64,000 bases of DNA from Campylobacter blaseri (GCF_013201895.1 NZ_CP053841.1:1240001-1304000); one strand, 5' to 3'; counted from the stretch's first letter, positions 9,811 to 19,385 are shown. Numbers and translations: made by a program. The notes: generated from the letters alone by a model not told the origin.

Positions 9811-10913
9811 TGGGCTTAGCTGTTGGTATAGTAGGACTTCCAAATGTTGGTAAATCAACCACTTTTAATGCATTAACAAAGGCTCAAAATGCTGAGGCTC
9901 AAAACTACCCATTTTGCACAATTGAGCCAAATAAAGCTATTGTCCCTGTTCCTGATTTTAGACTTAAAGAGCTTGCTAAAATTGTAAATCCAAAGAAAAT
10001 TCAATACTCTACAATTGAATTTGTTGATATTGCTGGACTTGTAAAAGGTGCAAGCAAGGGCGAAGGGCTTGGAAATAAATTTTTAGCAAACATTAGAGAA
10101 ACAGAGGTAATTTTACATATTGTAAGATGTTTTGATGATGAAAATATAACTCATGTTGAGGGAAAAATTGACCCATTAAGAGATATAGCTATCATTGAAA
10201 CCGAGCTAATACTTGCTGACATGGAGCAAGTTAGCAAAAAAGTAGAGAGACTAAATAGAGATGTTAAGGCAAATTTAAAGGGTGCAAAAGAGCTTCAAGA
10301 GATGGCAACTGCACTTTTAGAACATCTAAACAATGGAGAAAATGCGAGTAGTTTTAAAGATAGAGATGATGAGGCATTTTTAGCTTTAGATAAAGAGCTA
10401 AGACTTCTATCAAATAAAGAGGTTATCTATGGAGCAAATGTTGATGAGGAACATATTGGCGAAGATAACGAGTATGTAAAGCAAGTTAGAGAGTATGCTA
10501 AAAAAAATAGTAGAGAAGTTATAAAACTTTGTGCAAAAATTGAAGAAGAGCTTGTGGGGCTAAGTGATGAAGAGGCAAAAGAGATGTTACAAGAGCTTGG
10601 CGGAAATGAAAGTGGGCTTGAAAAAATCATAAAACGCTCTTTTGATAAACTTAATTTAATTAGCTATTTTACAGCTGGAGAGATAGAAGTTAGAGCTTGG
10701 ACTATCAAAAAAGGATGGAAAGCACCAAAGGCAGCAAGTGTTATACATAATGATTTTGAAAAAGGCTTCATTAGAGCTGAGGTTATAAGTTATGATGATT
10801 ATGTGTCTTGCGGGAGTGAAACAAAAGCCAAAGAGGCTGGAAAAATGAGACTTGAGGGAAAAGATTACATTGTAAATGATGGCGATGTAATGCACTTTAG
10901 GTTTAATGTTTAA
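9810..10913 (+). CDS. ychF: Redox-regulated ATPase YchF (Obg family)
   Basis: 367 residues, full length. YchF is a ribosome-associated P-loop NTPase that prefers ATP. The Walker A is GLPNVGKST at 8-16, the switch regions carry NYPFCTIEPN and DIAGLVKGASKGEG, and the fourth motif is the NVDE form typical of the ATP-preferring YchF group instead of NKxD. A coiled-coil section (about 130-200) and a C-terminal TGS domain follow. It is the last gene of the folD run, ending before the hairpin at 10981-11014. Confidence 0.97.
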   Translation: MGLAVGIVGLPNVGKSTTFNALTKAQNAEAQNYPFCTIEPNKAIVPVPDFRLKELAKIVNPKKIQYSTIEFVDIAGLVKGASKGEGLGNKFLANIRETEVILHIVRCFDDENITHVEGKIDPLRDIAIIETELILADMEQVSKKVERLNRDVKANLKGAKELQEMATALLEHLNNGENASSFKDRDDEAFLALDKELRLLSNKEVIYGANVDEEHIGEDNEYVKQVREYAKKNSREVIKLCAKIEEELVGLSDEEAKEMLQELGGNESGLEKIIKRSFDKLNLISYFTAGEIEVRAWTIKKGWKAPKAASVIHNDFEKGFIRAEVISYDDYVSCGSETKAKEAGKMRLEGKDYIVNDGDVMHFRFNV

Positions 10914-10980
10914 AAATGAAATTAATTAAAAAACTTAGTTAATCAAATTTGATTTAACATTCTTATAATTGCAAAAATAA

Positions 10981-11014
10981 AAACACATAAAAAGTTTCGG
11001 CTTTTTATGTGTTT
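10981..11014 (-). terminator. Perfect 14-bp hairpin terminator
   Basis: Positions 10981-10994 and 11001-11014 are exact reverse complements (14 bp) with a 6-nt TTTCGG loop. It lies between the convergent ychF and Mur-ligase-like genes. Read leftward the stem is followed by a T-rich tract, so it works best as the terminator of the metG-side transcript. Read rightward the tail is poor in T, but the hairpin may still attenuate the ychF transcript. Confidence 0.85.
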
Positions 11015-11089
11015 AGACTTAATTTATAAAAACTAATTTAATACAACATCCAAAAAAGAACTATAAATAACATTTATCATATTTTAAAT

Positions 11090-12067
11090 TTAAAAATTAA
11101 ATAGTGTTTTTTCTTTTTCTTTAACACAAAGCATATCTAAAATTTCTTGTTTATTTCCAAAAACAAGTGCATAGCGGAAATTAAAATCTATCTTTAGCTC
11201 ATCTAATTTATCATAAGTTATATCTGATTTTATATTTTTATACTTGGGCGCAAAAGTTATTATCCCCTCTTTAAATTTAGATTTTAAAAATTCGCCCTCT
11301 TTTAAAAAAAGATATTCATCATTTTCTATTATAAAAGCTCTATAGCTTTCGCCATAATTTTTAACATTATAAAATCTGTCAACAAAAATAGGTTCAAAAT
11401 GTTCTAAATTTCTTAAATCTTTAAATTTTATATCTATACTATTTTTATCCATAAATTCTAAAATTCCATAAATTTCAGGCAGGAAAATTTGAGGAAAATT
11501 TAATCTATAATGCTCATCTTTATAGTAAAAATTTGAATAAAATATAGAACCTTCTAGGTTTAAATTTACTTTGCAATTAGGATTTATTTTTTCATATGCT
11601 TGTGTAATTTTTGTTATAATTTCTATATTTTGACTAAAAAACATTGTGTTATTTTTAGCATTTACTACATTATTAAAAAGCTCTTCATTATTAGAGCTAG
11701 CAAACATAATATTTTTATTAAATATGGAGTGCTTTAGTATATTAATTTGCAAATTTGTTACATATACAAATCTAATTGATTTTAAAGCACTTATAAATTT
11801 CATAAGCTTAAAAAGCGCATTATTTATATTTTCAACTTTTATAAAGGCTATTTCTTTATTACTAGCTTTAAAATTACTATCAAAAATAATCGCATAAGCT
11901 CCAAGTTCGATAGCTTTTTTAACATCTTCTTCACTGGCATTTATTGCAATAAAGGCACTTTTAGGCTTTACATCTTTTAAGTTAAATGTAAAGCCCTCAA
12001 CAGCTGAAATAAAAGGTTCATTTATAAGTTTTGCATTTATAACTCTTATGAGGTTTTGTATTGTCAT
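11090..12067 (-). CDS. Mur-ligase N-domain-like protein lacking a P-loop (Cj0837c-type)
   Basis: 325 residues. The first 80 residues resemble the uridine-binding N-domain of MurE/MurF ligases: FNLKDVKPKSAFIAI followed by AIELGAYAIIFD, equivalent to the 'dv.pG.lFvAl…A…GA.a.i' pattern. The central GTNGKT ATP-binding loop that should follow is absent, so it is not a functional Mur ligase. The remainder is unfamiliar and rich in Phe, Asn and Lys. It is coupled to metG by a 4-nt overlap, matching the unnamed gene beside metG in C. jejuni. Function unknown. Confidence 0.75.
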   Translation of the reverse strand: MTIQNLIRVINAKLINEPFISAVEGFTFNLKDVKPKSAFIAINASEEDVKKAIELGAYAIIFDSNFKASNKEIAFIKVENINNALFKLMKFISALKSIRFVYVTNLQINILKHSIFNKNIMFASSNNEELFNNVVNAKNNTMFFSQNIEIITKITQAYEKINPNCKVNLNLEGSIFYSNFYYKDEHYRLNFPQIFLPEIYGILEFMDKNSIDIKFKDLRNLEHFEPIFVDRFYNVKNYGESYRAFIIENDEYLFLKEGEFLKSKFKEGIITFAPKYKNIKSDITYDKLDELKIDFNFRYALVFGNKQEILDMLCVKEKEKTLFNF

Positions 12068-13971
12068 CCAACTATAGCCCCATTTTCAACCTTATTTAAA
12101 GTGCTAAGTAAGGTAAGTTTTCCATCATCAGCACTTAAAATCATACCCTCACTTAAATGTTTAAATATCTTAGCAGGTTTTAAATTTGCCAAAACACAAA
12201 CCTGTTTTCCAACTAAATCCTCGGGTTTGTAGTATTTTGCGATTCCTGAGATAATCTGCCTTGGTTTTTCCTCGCCTAAATCAATTTGGAACTTAAGAAG
12301 CTTATCACTACCTTCTATATTTTCACACTCTAAAATAGTTCCAACTTTTATAATTATTTTTTTAAATTCATCTATTTTAATAATTTGTGTTTTTTCCTCT
12401 TCTTGCACTTTTTTATCTTCCTCTTTTTTAGCTACTTTATCTTTTAGAAGTGGAGCCTCAACTCTTTCAAAAAGTGGGCTTGTATCTTTTGATTTAAAGC
12501 TCATTATATCACCATTTTCAACCAATTTTTTATAACTAGAAGTTTCTATTTTAAAGTTTAAAACATCTGCAATTTTCTCAGCACTTTTTGGCATAGCAGG
12601 ACTAAGTAAAATAGCTACTTTTGCAAGTAAATTTGAAACCATCGCAACAAGTGCATTTGCCTCATCACTTTTACCCTCTTTTATCAAATTCCAAGGTTCA
12701 TATTTTGCAATACTTGCATTTGCTAAGTTAAGTATCTTCCAAATTTCTTCAAGATACTTACTAGTTGCAAACTCATCTATACTCTCAAGTGCACTTTTAC
12801 AAAGAGAATTTGCACTATCAATCTCATCTTTATAAAAGTTAAAAACATCTTTGCTATCAATCTCATAATCTGAATACTTCTTACTCATACCAACAATTCT
12901 ATTAAGCAAATTTCCTAAATCATTGCAAAGTTCGCTATTTATCCTACTTATGAAGGCTTTTTGTGAAAAATCTCCATCTTGACCAAATGGAACCTCTCTT
13001 AGTAAAAAATATCTAAATTGCTCTAATCCATAAGCATCTGCAACCTCTTTTGGATCGATAACATTACCTATAGACTTACTCATCTTAACCCCGTCTCTTG
13101 TCCACCAGCCATGTGCTGCAACACTTTTTGGAAGCTCAAGTCCTAGACTCATTAAAAAAGCAGGCCAATAAATAGCGTGAAATCTAAGTATATCTTTACC
13201 AACTAAGTGCACCGCACTATCCCAATACCCCATCTTTTCATCACCATTTGTATAACCCAATGCACTAATGTAGTTAATCAAAGCATCAAGCCAAACATAC
13301 ATAACATGCTTTGGTTCATTCAAATTAGCAGGAAGTTTAATCCCCCAACCAAAGCTAGTTCTTGTAATTGAGAGATCTTTTAAACCATTTTTTACAAAAT
13401 TTACTATCTCATTTTTTTTACTTTTTGGCAAGATACATCTCTCATCATCTTTATACCATTTTAAAAGTTCATTTTCATATTTTGATAGTTTAAAAAAGTA
13501 GCTCTCTTCTTTTAAAATTCTAGTAGGTTTCCCACAATCAGGACAATACTCGCCATCAATTAGCTGATTTTGTGGAAAAAAACTCTCACAGCTAACACAG
13601 TAAAATCCCTCATATTCGCCTTTGTAGATATCGCCTTTTTCATACATTTTTGAAAAGACATTTTGAACGATTAACTTATGGTCTTCATCTGTTGTTCTTA
13701 TGAATCTATCATAACTTATATCAAAACTATCCCAAAGATTTTTAAACTTAGCACTAACCTCATCAGTATATTTTTTTGGCTCAAAACCCCTTTGTTTAGC
13801 TGCCTCTTCTATCTTTTGACCATGCTCATCTGTGCCTGTTAAAAAAAATGTATCATGACCTTGAAGCCTATAAAGTCTTGCCATTGTATCAGCTATAATA
13901 GTTGTATATGCATGCCCAATATGTGGAACATCATTTACATAATAAATCGGTGTTGTAATGTATTTTTTCAT
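12064..13971 (-). CDS. metG: Methionyl-tRNA synthetase
   Basis: 635 residues, a class I synthetase charging tRNA-Met. HIGH is at 17-20 and KMSKS at 296-300. A zinc knuckle is formed by Cys 125, 128, 143 and 146. The last 100 residues, after a Lys/Glu-rich linker near 515-530, form the EMAPII-like tRNA-binding domain (KVGTILECE, GKQVCVLANLKPAK). It has its own upstream gap (13972-14064) and is followed by the Mur-ligase-like gene with a 4-nt overlap. Confidence 0.98.
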   Translation of the reverse strand: MKKYITTPIYYVNDVPHIGHAYTTIIADTMARLYRLQGHDTFFLTGTDEHGQKIEEAAKQRGFEPKKYTDEVSAKFKNLWDSFDISYDRFIRTTDEDHKLIVQNVFSKMYEKGDIYKGEYEGFYCVSCESFFPQNQLIDGEYCPDCGKPTRILKEESYFFKLSKYENELLKWYKDDERCILPKSKKNEIVNFVKNGLKDLSITRTSFGWGIKLPANLNEPKHVMYVWLDALINYISALGYTNGDEKMGYWDSAVHLVGKDILRFHAIYWPAFLMSLGLELPKSVAAHGWWTRDGVKMSKSIGNVIDPKEVADAYGLEQFRYFLLREVPFGQDGDFSQKAFISRINSELCNDLGNLLNRIVGMSKKYSDYEIDSKDVFNFYKDEIDSANSLCKSALESIDEFATSKYLEEIWKILNLANASIAKYEPWNLIKEGKSDEANALVAMVSNLLAKVAILLSPAMPKSAEKIADVLNFKIETSSYKKLVENGDIMSFKSKDTSPLFERVEAPLLKDKVAKKEEDKKVQEEEKTQIIKIDEFKKIIIKVGTILECENIEGSDKLLKFQIDLGEEKPRQIISGIAKYYKPEDLVGKQVCVLANLKPAKIFKHLSEGMILSADDGKLTLLSTLNKVENGAIVG

Positions 13972-14064
13972 CTTACTTCTTTCAAATTTAATTTATTTTA
14001 ATTCTTTATGTATAATTTTCTATTTAAATTTCTACTATGCCATTTTAACAAAATATATTTTTAA
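13972..14064 (-). promoter_or_regulatory. Putative metG promoter
   Basis: The 93-nt gap upstream of metG, read leftward, contains TTTTG followed by TAAAAT (14042-14047), a Campylobacter-style -10 about 70 nt before the ATG. A second TTATAC-like box lies near 14009-14014. I cannot choose between them without transcript data. Confidence 0.35.
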
Positions 14065-14259
14065 TTAAAAATCAAATCCGCCACTTTTGCCCTTAGACAT
14101 ACTTTCGTAAGTAGCTATAACATACTCATCTCTAATTTCACACTCTAAAAATTTTTCACAAATAGAGCAAGTTTTATGCCCTTTTTCTCTTTGACATTCT
14201 TGTAATTTTATAAACATCTCTTCAAAATGAATGTCATATTTATCTTTTATACCTTCCAC
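14065..14259 (-). CDS. Small Cys-containing protein (Cj0839c-type)
   Basis: A 64-residue protein with cysteines at CQREK, CSIC and EC, a CxxC-x6-C pattern that could bind a metal, and a Gly/Lys-rich end (SKGKSGGFDF). It begins one nucleotide after fbp ends. Gene order metG / small protein / fbp / mobB matches my memory of C. jejuni, where this protein is also unnamed, so the ORF is probably real. No function assigned. Confidence 0.75.
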   Translation of the reverse strand: MEGIKDKYDIHFEEMFIKLQECQREKGHKTCSICEKFLECEIRDEYVIATYESMSKGKSGGFDF

Positions 14260-14260
14260 A

Positions 14261-15103
14261 TTAATCCTTATAAATTTTCTTCAAAGTTTCAATCTCATAG
14301 CTTGATCCAAAAAAGCAAGGAGTTGTTTGATGAACTTCTTTTATCTCAATTTCAAAAAGAGAATTTGAGTTGCCATCTGTTGTTTTGCCACCAGCTTTTT
14401 CATAAATATATGCAAAAGGAAGTACCTCAAATACGACTCTAAGCTTAGCTTTTGGTGCGTCAGTTGTAGCTGGGTAGCTAAATATCCCACCACCTTTTAG
14501 TAAAATTTGATGTAAATCAGCTACCATAGCGCCACTATATCTAAGTCTATACTTTTCATCAAATAATTTTTTGACAAATTCTCTATGCTTTTGGCTCCAA
14601 CCCCATTGAGAAGCCCCAGTTGAATTAAGTTTTCCTTTTTCTGCAAGCTTTAAATCTTTTATAAATTTAAACTCTTTATTTTCTGCAAACCTATATAGTT
14701 GTGGCTTATCTATACAGATAACTAATTCAAGTCTAGGTCCATAAATAGCATAAGCACTAGCTACTAAATTTTTAGGCTTTAGCTCATGTTCGTAAATTCC
14801 AAATATTGAACCCACAGCAAAATTTACATCAACCAAACTTGATCCATCAAGTGGATCGTAAGCTACTATATACTTACCATCTAAATTAATATCTTGTATA
14901 TCATCTTTTTCTTCGCTTATTATTGCTTTTATAGAGTCTATTTTTTTAAATTCTTCTTCTATTATTTTATCGCTTAATACATCTAATTTTAGCTGCACAT
15001 CTCCTGTTTGATTTTTATGGTCTGTATAGCCAAGCTCTGTGTATTTTAATGCATTGCTAATTTTTATAGCAATTTTCTCTATACTTTTAAAAATTTCATT
15101 CAT
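14261..15103 (-). CDS. fbp: Fructose-1,6-bisphosphatase class I
   Basis: 280 residues, slightly short for the family but with all key motifs. It hydrolyses fructose 1,6-bisphosphate in gluconeogenesis, which fits a genus that largely lacks classical glycolytic sugar use. The metal and substrate block is [13 protein letters not shown] near residue 86-98, with acidic ligands in ISEEKDD upstream. [19 protein letters not shown] near 226-244 is the C-terminal signature. It sits 3 nt after mobB and 1 nt before the small Cys protein. Confidence 0.97.
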   Translation of the reverse strand: MNEIFKSIEKIAIKISNALKYTELGYTDHKNQTGDVQLKLDVLSDKIIEEEFKKIDSIKAIISEEKDDIQDINLDGKYIVAYDPLDGSSLVDVNFAVGSIFGIYEHELKPKNLVASAYAIYGPRLELVICIDKPQLYRFAENKEFKFIKDLKLAEKGKLNSTGASQWGWSQKHREFVKKLFDEKYRLRYSGAMVADLHQILLKGGGIFSYPATTDAPKAKLRVVFEVLPFAYIYEKAGGKTTDGNSNSLFEIEIKEVHQTTPCFFGSSYEIETLKKIYKD

Positions 15104-15106
15104 AAT

Positions 15107-15592
15107 CTATCCTTTTATATTTTTTGCATTTTTAATAACCCAATTGCAAATGCCCTCAACATCATTTATATCATAGTTTGGTATATCTACACTACACTCT
15201 AAACCATCTGTTGCTATGGCTTTTGAATACTTTAAATAACTATCATCAATCTTACCTCTAAACAGACTCATTCTAGGAAGTGGTAGTGTTTTTAGACCCT
15301 CTACTATCAAAAGGTCAAAATCACCAAGCATAGCTATAATCTCATCTATGCTTTTATTTTGTTTATTAAAATATGTAGTTCTTGTAGGACTAGAAACAAC
15401 TACATCAGCCCCAATTTCACTAAATTTATAACTATCTTTTCCCTCAACATCAAACTTAGCTTTATCTGCTGGATCGTGTTTTAAAACAACTACTTTAAGT
15501 CCTTTATCAAGAAAATATTTAGCAACTTTTACAATTAAAGTCGTCTTTCCTGTATTTGAAGGTCCAGAAAATGCAACAGCCATTTTTTTCAT
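15107..15592 (-). CDS. mobB: Molybdopterin-guanine dinucleotide biosynthesis protein B
   Basis: 161 residues, a P-loop GTPase of the MobB family that assists attachment of GMP to molybdopterin for bis-MGD enzymes such as formate dehydrogenase and nitrate reductase. Walker A is GPSNTGKT at 10-17, the switch DPADKAKFDVEGKDSY follows, and DLLIVEGLKTLP near 94-105 is the family's VEG motif. It is the first gene of the leftward mobB-fbp-small-metG group. A TACAAT -10 lies at 15618-15623 on the minus strand. Confidence 0.93.
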   Translation of the reverse strand: MKKMAVAFSGPSNTGKTTLIVKVAKYFLDKGLKVVVLKHDPADKAKFDVEGKDSYKFSEIGADVVVSSPTRTTYFNKQNKSIDEIIAMLGDFDLLIVEGLKTLPLPRMSLFRGKIDDSYLKYSKAIATDGLECSVDIPNYDINDVEGICNWVIKNAKNIKG

Positions 15593-15708
15593 TTATTTCC
15601 TTTATAAATAATTTGTAATTGTATCAAATTTGCGTTTTAAAAAGGCTAAATTTGGCTAAACTTTACCTTTATTTTGCTAAAATATATTAAAAAGTAGGAT
15701 AAATATAA
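15593..15708. promoter_or_regulatory. Divergent promoters, mobB / lipoprotein
   Basis: A 116-nt gap between divergent genes. Leftward: GA followed by TACAAT (15618-15623), about 25 nt before the mobB ATG. Rightward: TTTTGC followed by TAAAAT (15678-15683) before the lipoprotein, with AGGA at 15696-15699 as ribosome binding site. Confidence 0.5.
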
Positions 15709-16200
15709 ATGAAAAAAATATCATTAACATTAATTATAGCTCTTTTTGTTATATCTTGCGCGGATAAAAATGCAGTTCATGAACCAGTTAAAAATGAGCT
15801 TTTAGCTTATACTCAAAAATTTGAAATAGTAAGAACTGGAAATGATAGGTATTTAGCCATTGGAACATATTTAAATCCTGTTTTAAAAAAAAATACAAAT
15901 GAAGAGATTTTTATACTGTCTTCATATCCAAAAGAAGAGCCCATAAACTTAAAAACTATAAGAGTAAATGGCGATAGCAATCTATCTATTAAGAAGCTAG
16001 ATTACAATGACGAACTTTTAAAACTTGTAAATATTAATCTTCCTTGGAGCTATCACTATAAAATAATAGCTCCTGTAAAAAATAGTAACTATTTAACTAT
16101 TGCTTACGATACGAATCGCTCTTTGAGGGCTGTGTTAAAGTTTCAAAAAGTTTCAAAATCGATGTATTGGAACCCGGAGATAAAGCTTGATAATAGATAA
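15709..16200 (+). CDS. Putative lipoprotein (Cj0842-type)
   Basis: 163 residues starting with a lipoprotein signal peptide; FVISC ends at Cys17, a good lipobox. The mature part has no motif I recognise, with alternating beta-like hydrophobics and a basic end. It occupies the place of a lipoprotein next to mobB in C. jejuni. Its last 104 nt overlap, on the opposite strand, the 3' end of the lytic transglycosylase gene, so both C-termini are encoded by the same DNA. Function unknown. Confidence 0.75.
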   Translation: MKKISLTLIIALFVISCADKNAVHEPVKNELLAYTQKFEIVRTGNDRYLAIGTYLNPVLKKNTNEEIFILSSYPKEEPINLKTIRVNGDSNLSIKKLDYNDELLKLVNINLPWSYHYKIIAPVKNSNYLTIAYDTNRSLRAVLKFQKVSKSMYWNPEIKLDNR

Positions 16201-17740
16201 TATAATTTGCTAAAACTTTTTTAGCATACTCCCTACTTTCAGTATACGGCACAAGCTCCATTGATAAAAATGGCTCATACTTGCCTTCATTAAAAAGATC
16301 TCCTTTTAAAAGCATTCTTTTTGTGAAGCCTATACCGCCATTATATGCATAAGCTATAAAAACTGGATTATAAAGATATTTCTCTAGCCAATCTAAATGC
16401 ATATTTGCAAATTCATATGCAATTTTTGGATCAAACATATCATCTTGATCATATATTTTCAAGCCCTTTTTTTTTGCCCAATCATTTGCAACAAATGGCA
16501 TAAATTGCATTAAACCCAAAGCATAAGATGTTGAAACTACACTTGGTATAAAACGGCTTTCTTGTCTAGCAATAGCTAAAATAAGTGCTTTTCTATGCGT
16601 AGTTGAATCTTTTATATACTCCATAAAAGGCATTGGATAAAAATTATCATTATATCCTGAAAGCTTATTCATTATATATATATATTGCCCCATAGTCTCT
16701 TGCGTATTAAATTTAATCGCCAAAGATTTAAGCGTTTCATTGTCTGCATTTTTAACTTTGATTTGCAACCTAACCCATTCAAATGGATCTTTTATATTAT
16801 AGTCTTTTATATTTTTTTTAGAAGGCGTTGGAATTACAACATCAATTTTGTTTAAACCTGTTTTTTCTTTTGCATAAAGAGAGTAGATATTTATATCGTT
16901 ACTTTTAGCTAGATTATCTAGAGTTTTACTATTTTTTGTGATTAAATAGCTCCAAAAGATAGATTTATCTCTATCAAATTGATATTTATAAGTTTTTGCA
17001 GCTTGATCAAAAAAAGCAACAGCACTATCATCTTTATTTAACTTAATAGCATTAAGCCCTAAGAAAAATGCTTCATCTTGACTAAAATTAGATGAATTGA
17101 TATCTAAAAGTGAACTTCTTAAGGTCTTGTGCCTATCATATACAACAGCATCTTTAATAAATGTCTTAAAATACCAATAGTTAGAGAGATTATTGGCAAA
17201 TTCTTTTTCTAATTTAAAATCAAACTTGCTATTTTGCTCAGACTTATTAAGAGACATATAGTATGAAAAAAAATTTTTAACATGTTTTGTATCAGCATAG
17301 TATTTAGCTGGATTTTCTCTATCATATCCATTTAGTAAATTTACATAATCTGCATATGAGGATAGCTCCTTAATAAGCTTTTGTCTGTTTTCTTTTGAAA
17401 TATATTTTACAAAATTTGGCCACATTCTATTTAGTTTACAAGTCAAATTTGCATCTAAAATATTTTTTGCATTAACCCCTTTACAAGGATCAATTTTTTT
17501 AGATTGTGTCACAATTGCACTTAATTTTCTTTCAAGCTTTCCTTTATTCCTATAGACATCTTTTGATAACTCTTTTATCTCTTTTTTATCATATTTTGTC
17601 TCGGTAAGAAGTCTATAAATATAATAATCTTTTGCTAAAGATCTTGGCTTATTTTTTAGCTCTTCATAGCTTAAAACACCAGCATTTACAAAAATTGTAA
17701 AAAATATAAGTAAAAAATTACATTTTAGCAGCATATACAA
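16097..17740 (-). CDS. slt: Soluble lytic murein transglycosylase
   Basis: 547 residues with an N-terminal signal peptide, a long alpha-helical superhelix domain (about 25-350) and a C-terminal SLT catalytic domain. The catalytic glutamate is E394 in ARQESRF, followed by SYALGLMQFMP and AYNGG, the classic family 1 pattern. It cleaves glycan strands in the periplasm to 1,6-anhydromuramyl products. The start overlaps the yggT 3' end by 23 nt. The last 35 codons are antisense to the convergent lipoprotein gene. Confidence 0.95.
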   Translation of the reverse strand: MYMLLKCNFLLIFFTIFVNAGVLSYEELKNKPRSLAKDYYIYRLLTETKYDKKEIKELSKDVYRNKGKLERKLSAIVTQSKKIDPCKGVNAKNILDANLTCKLNRMWPNFVKYISKENRQKLIKELSSYADYVNLLNGYDRENPAKYYADTKHVKNFFSYYMSLNKSEQNSKFDFKLEKEFANNLSNYWYFKTFIKDAVVYDRHKTLRSSLLDINSSNFSQDEAFFLGLNAIKLNKDDSAVAFFDQAAKTYKYQFDRDKSIFWSYLITKNSKTLDNLAKSNDINIYSLYAKEKTGLNKIDVVIPTPSKKNIKDYNIKDPFEWVRLQIKVKNADNETLKSLAIKFNTQETMGQYIYIMNKLSGYNDNFYPMPFMEYIKDSTTHRKALILAIARQESRFIPSVVSTSYALGLMQFMPFVANDWAKKKGLKIYDQDDMFDPKIAYEFANMHLDWLEKYLYNPVFIAYAYNGGIGFTKRMLLKGDLFNEGKYEPFLSMELVPYTESREYAKKVLANYIIYYQALSPGSNTSILKLFETLTQPSKSDSYRKQ

Positions 17741-18011
17741 ATACTAAAGAGAGTAAAAATTTATTAAAAAACTGAAGCGCCAAAAGAACTATTAGTGGTG
17801 CAAAATCAAGCCCACCAAAAGTCGTTCGAATATATCTTCTTATATATGCGTAAACAGGTTCAGTTAGCCTATAAATTATCTGAACGAACTTATTATATGG
17901 ATCTGGGTTTACAAAGCTCATAACGGCACCTATTATTATAACAAAAATATAAGCGGTTATAAGTGTACTTACTATCTCAGCAACTGCTACTAAAAATGCT
18001 TGCATTATCAT
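17718..18011 (-). CDS. YggT family membrane protein
   Basis: 97 residues with two hydrophobic helices flanking the family motif [21 protein letters not shown]-like segment and the second-half pattern [17 protein letters not shown]. YggT proteins are small inner-membrane proteins of poorly known function, linked to osmotic stress tolerance and cell division in some bacteria. It lies between gltX (4-nt overlap) and slt (23-nt overlap), the same order as in C. jejuni. Confidence 0.88.
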   Translation of the reverse strand: MIMQAFLVAVAEIVSTLITAYIFVIIIGAVMSFVNPDPYNKFVQIIYRLTEPVYAYIRRYIRTTFGGLDFAPLIVLLALQFFNKFLLSLVFVYAAKM

Positions 18012-19303
18012 TTAACTATCTCCTTAATGTCATCTTTTATATATTGATAAAGTTCGCCTAATTCAGGTCCATAATCTAAACCTGTAATTAGCAAACGAAG
18101 CGGCATAAAAAAATTCTCTTCTTTTAAATTTAAAAGCTTCATAATCTCTTTTTTAAACTCTTCAAAACTATTTGGAATTTCCATATTTATAATGATATTT
18201 CTTAGAATTTCAGCACTATTTTTAAATTCATCTGAAATCTCTTTTTTGCTATATATTTTTAAAACTTTATCTTTAATTTCAGGTACTAAACTTGCTTCTT
18301 GAGTGTAAAATTTTATTAGATTTACATATTTTTCATCTAAACCAAATAATTCAACAAGCCTTTTATTGCTAGTAATTTTAATATGGTCTCTATTTAATTG
18401 AGTCAATTTTTTTATATCAAATTTAGCTGGACTTTTCGATAAATTTTTAATGTCAAACCACTCTATAGCTTCATCTAAACTAAAAATCTCTTTTGGAGTT
18501 TTATTACCAAGTAAAATTAGATAATTAATTATAGCTTCTGGCAAAAACCCTTGTTCTAAAAGCCATTTTACAGATGAGCTATCATCTCTTTTGCTTATTT
18601 TTTTACCATGCTTATTTAAAATAATTGGCAAATGTGCATATTTTATATCTTTATTATACCCTAAAGATTTCCTAATATACTCTTGCTTTGGTGTGTTGCT
18701 TGTATGATCTTCGCCTCTAATTATATAAGTTATATCCATCAACATATCATCAATGGCACAAGCAAAATTATAAGTTGGAGTTTTATCAAATCTCATTATA
18801 ACAAAATTATCAATATCTTCTGGGCTAAAGTTAAGTTCACCTTTAATTTCATCAATATATTTTATAGTTCTTTTTGGTTTTTTCATACGAATTACAAATG
18901 GTTTTTCGCAATTTAGAACCTCTTTGTCTGATAAGTTATCACAAGCTCCTTCATATCTGTAAGGTCTATTTTCTTTTTTGGCTAACTCTTTTTTGCTTTC
19001 CAACTCCTCTTGTGAACAAAAACAGCAAAATGCCTTTTTATCCATTAAAAGTTTATGTGCAAATTCTCTATGAAACTTCAAATTATCACTTTGTATATAT
19101 AATTTATCCCATTTTATTCCAAATTTAGTTAAAATTTCTTTGATTTCTTCATCTTTTCCATCTATATTTCTCTGTTTATCTGTGTCCTCTATGCGTAAAA
19201 TAAACTTTTCATTACTCTGTTTAGCACAAATATAGTTAAACAAAGCAACTCTTAAATTACCAATATGCATATCTCCTGTTGGCGATGGTGCAAACCTATA
19301 CAT
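18008..19303 (-). CDS. gltX: Glutamyl-tRNA synthetase, GltX2-like
   Basis: 431 residues, a class I synthetase. The HIGH-type motif is [15 protein letters not shown] near 4-18, and the KMSKS-type loop is KKISKRDD. Epsilonproteobacteria carry two GltX paralogues, and in Helicobacter pylori GltX2 charges tRNA-Gln with glutamate for later transamidation. The short length and GDMHIGNLR start resemble that second type as I remember it, so this may be the tRNA-Gln-directed enzyme; that is an inference. The divergent promoter region with mscL contains a perfect inverted repeat. Confidence 0.94.
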   Translation of the reverse strand: MYRFAPSPTGDMHIGNLRVALFNYICAKQSNEKFILRIEDTDKQRNIDGKDEEIKEILTKFGIKWDKLYIQSDNLKFHREFAHKLLMDKKAFCCFCSQEELESKKELAKKENRPYRYEGACDNLSDKEVLNCEKPFVIRMKKPKRTIKYIDEIKGELNFSPEDIDNFVIMRFDKTPTYNFACAIDDMLMDITYIIRGEDHTSNTPKQEYIRKSLGYNKDIKYAHLPIILNKHGKKISKRDDSSSVKWLLEQGFLPEAIINYLILLGNKTPKEIFSLDEAIEWFDIKNLSKSPAKFDIKKLTQLNRDHIKITSNKRLVELFGLDEKYVNLIKFYTQEASLVPEIKDKVLKIYSKKEISDEFKNSAEILRNIIINMEIPNSFEEFKKEIMKLLNLKEENFFMPLRLLITGLDYGPELGELYQYIKDDIKEIVK

Positions 19304-19331
19304 CTCTATCCTTGTTTTTAGTTTTATTATG

Positions 19332-19337
19332 ATTATA
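19332..19337 (-). promoter_or_regulatory. gltX -10 element
   Basis: On the minus strand, TG followed by TATAAT forms a consensus extended -10 about 29 nt upstream of the gltX ATG. The predicted transcription start is near 19325. Confidence 0.55.
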
Positions 19338-19341
19338 CATA

Positions 19342-19366
19342 TGTTTTGCTAATAGTTAGCAAAACA
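19342..19366. promoter_or_regulatory. Perfect 11-bp inverted repeat between gltX and mscL
   Basis: Positions 19342-19352 and 19356-19366 are exact reverse complements separated by TAG. The genes diverge, so a terminator is unlikely. The dyad sits between the -35 and -10 zones of the gltX promoter and is centred about 44 nt upstream of the predicted mscL start. Both positions fit an operator for a dimeric regulator. Which protein binds is unknown. Confidence 0.5.
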
Positions 19367-19385
19367 AATATTTACAAAATTCTAA

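Noticed and set aside
10941-10969. AATCAAATTTGATT palindrome and TATAAT on the plus strand just before the ychF/metG-side hairpin, suggesting a tiny RNA gene
   Set aside because: Any transcript would consist almost only of the hairpin, and the hairpin has no T-tract in that direction; AT-rich chance matches are common.
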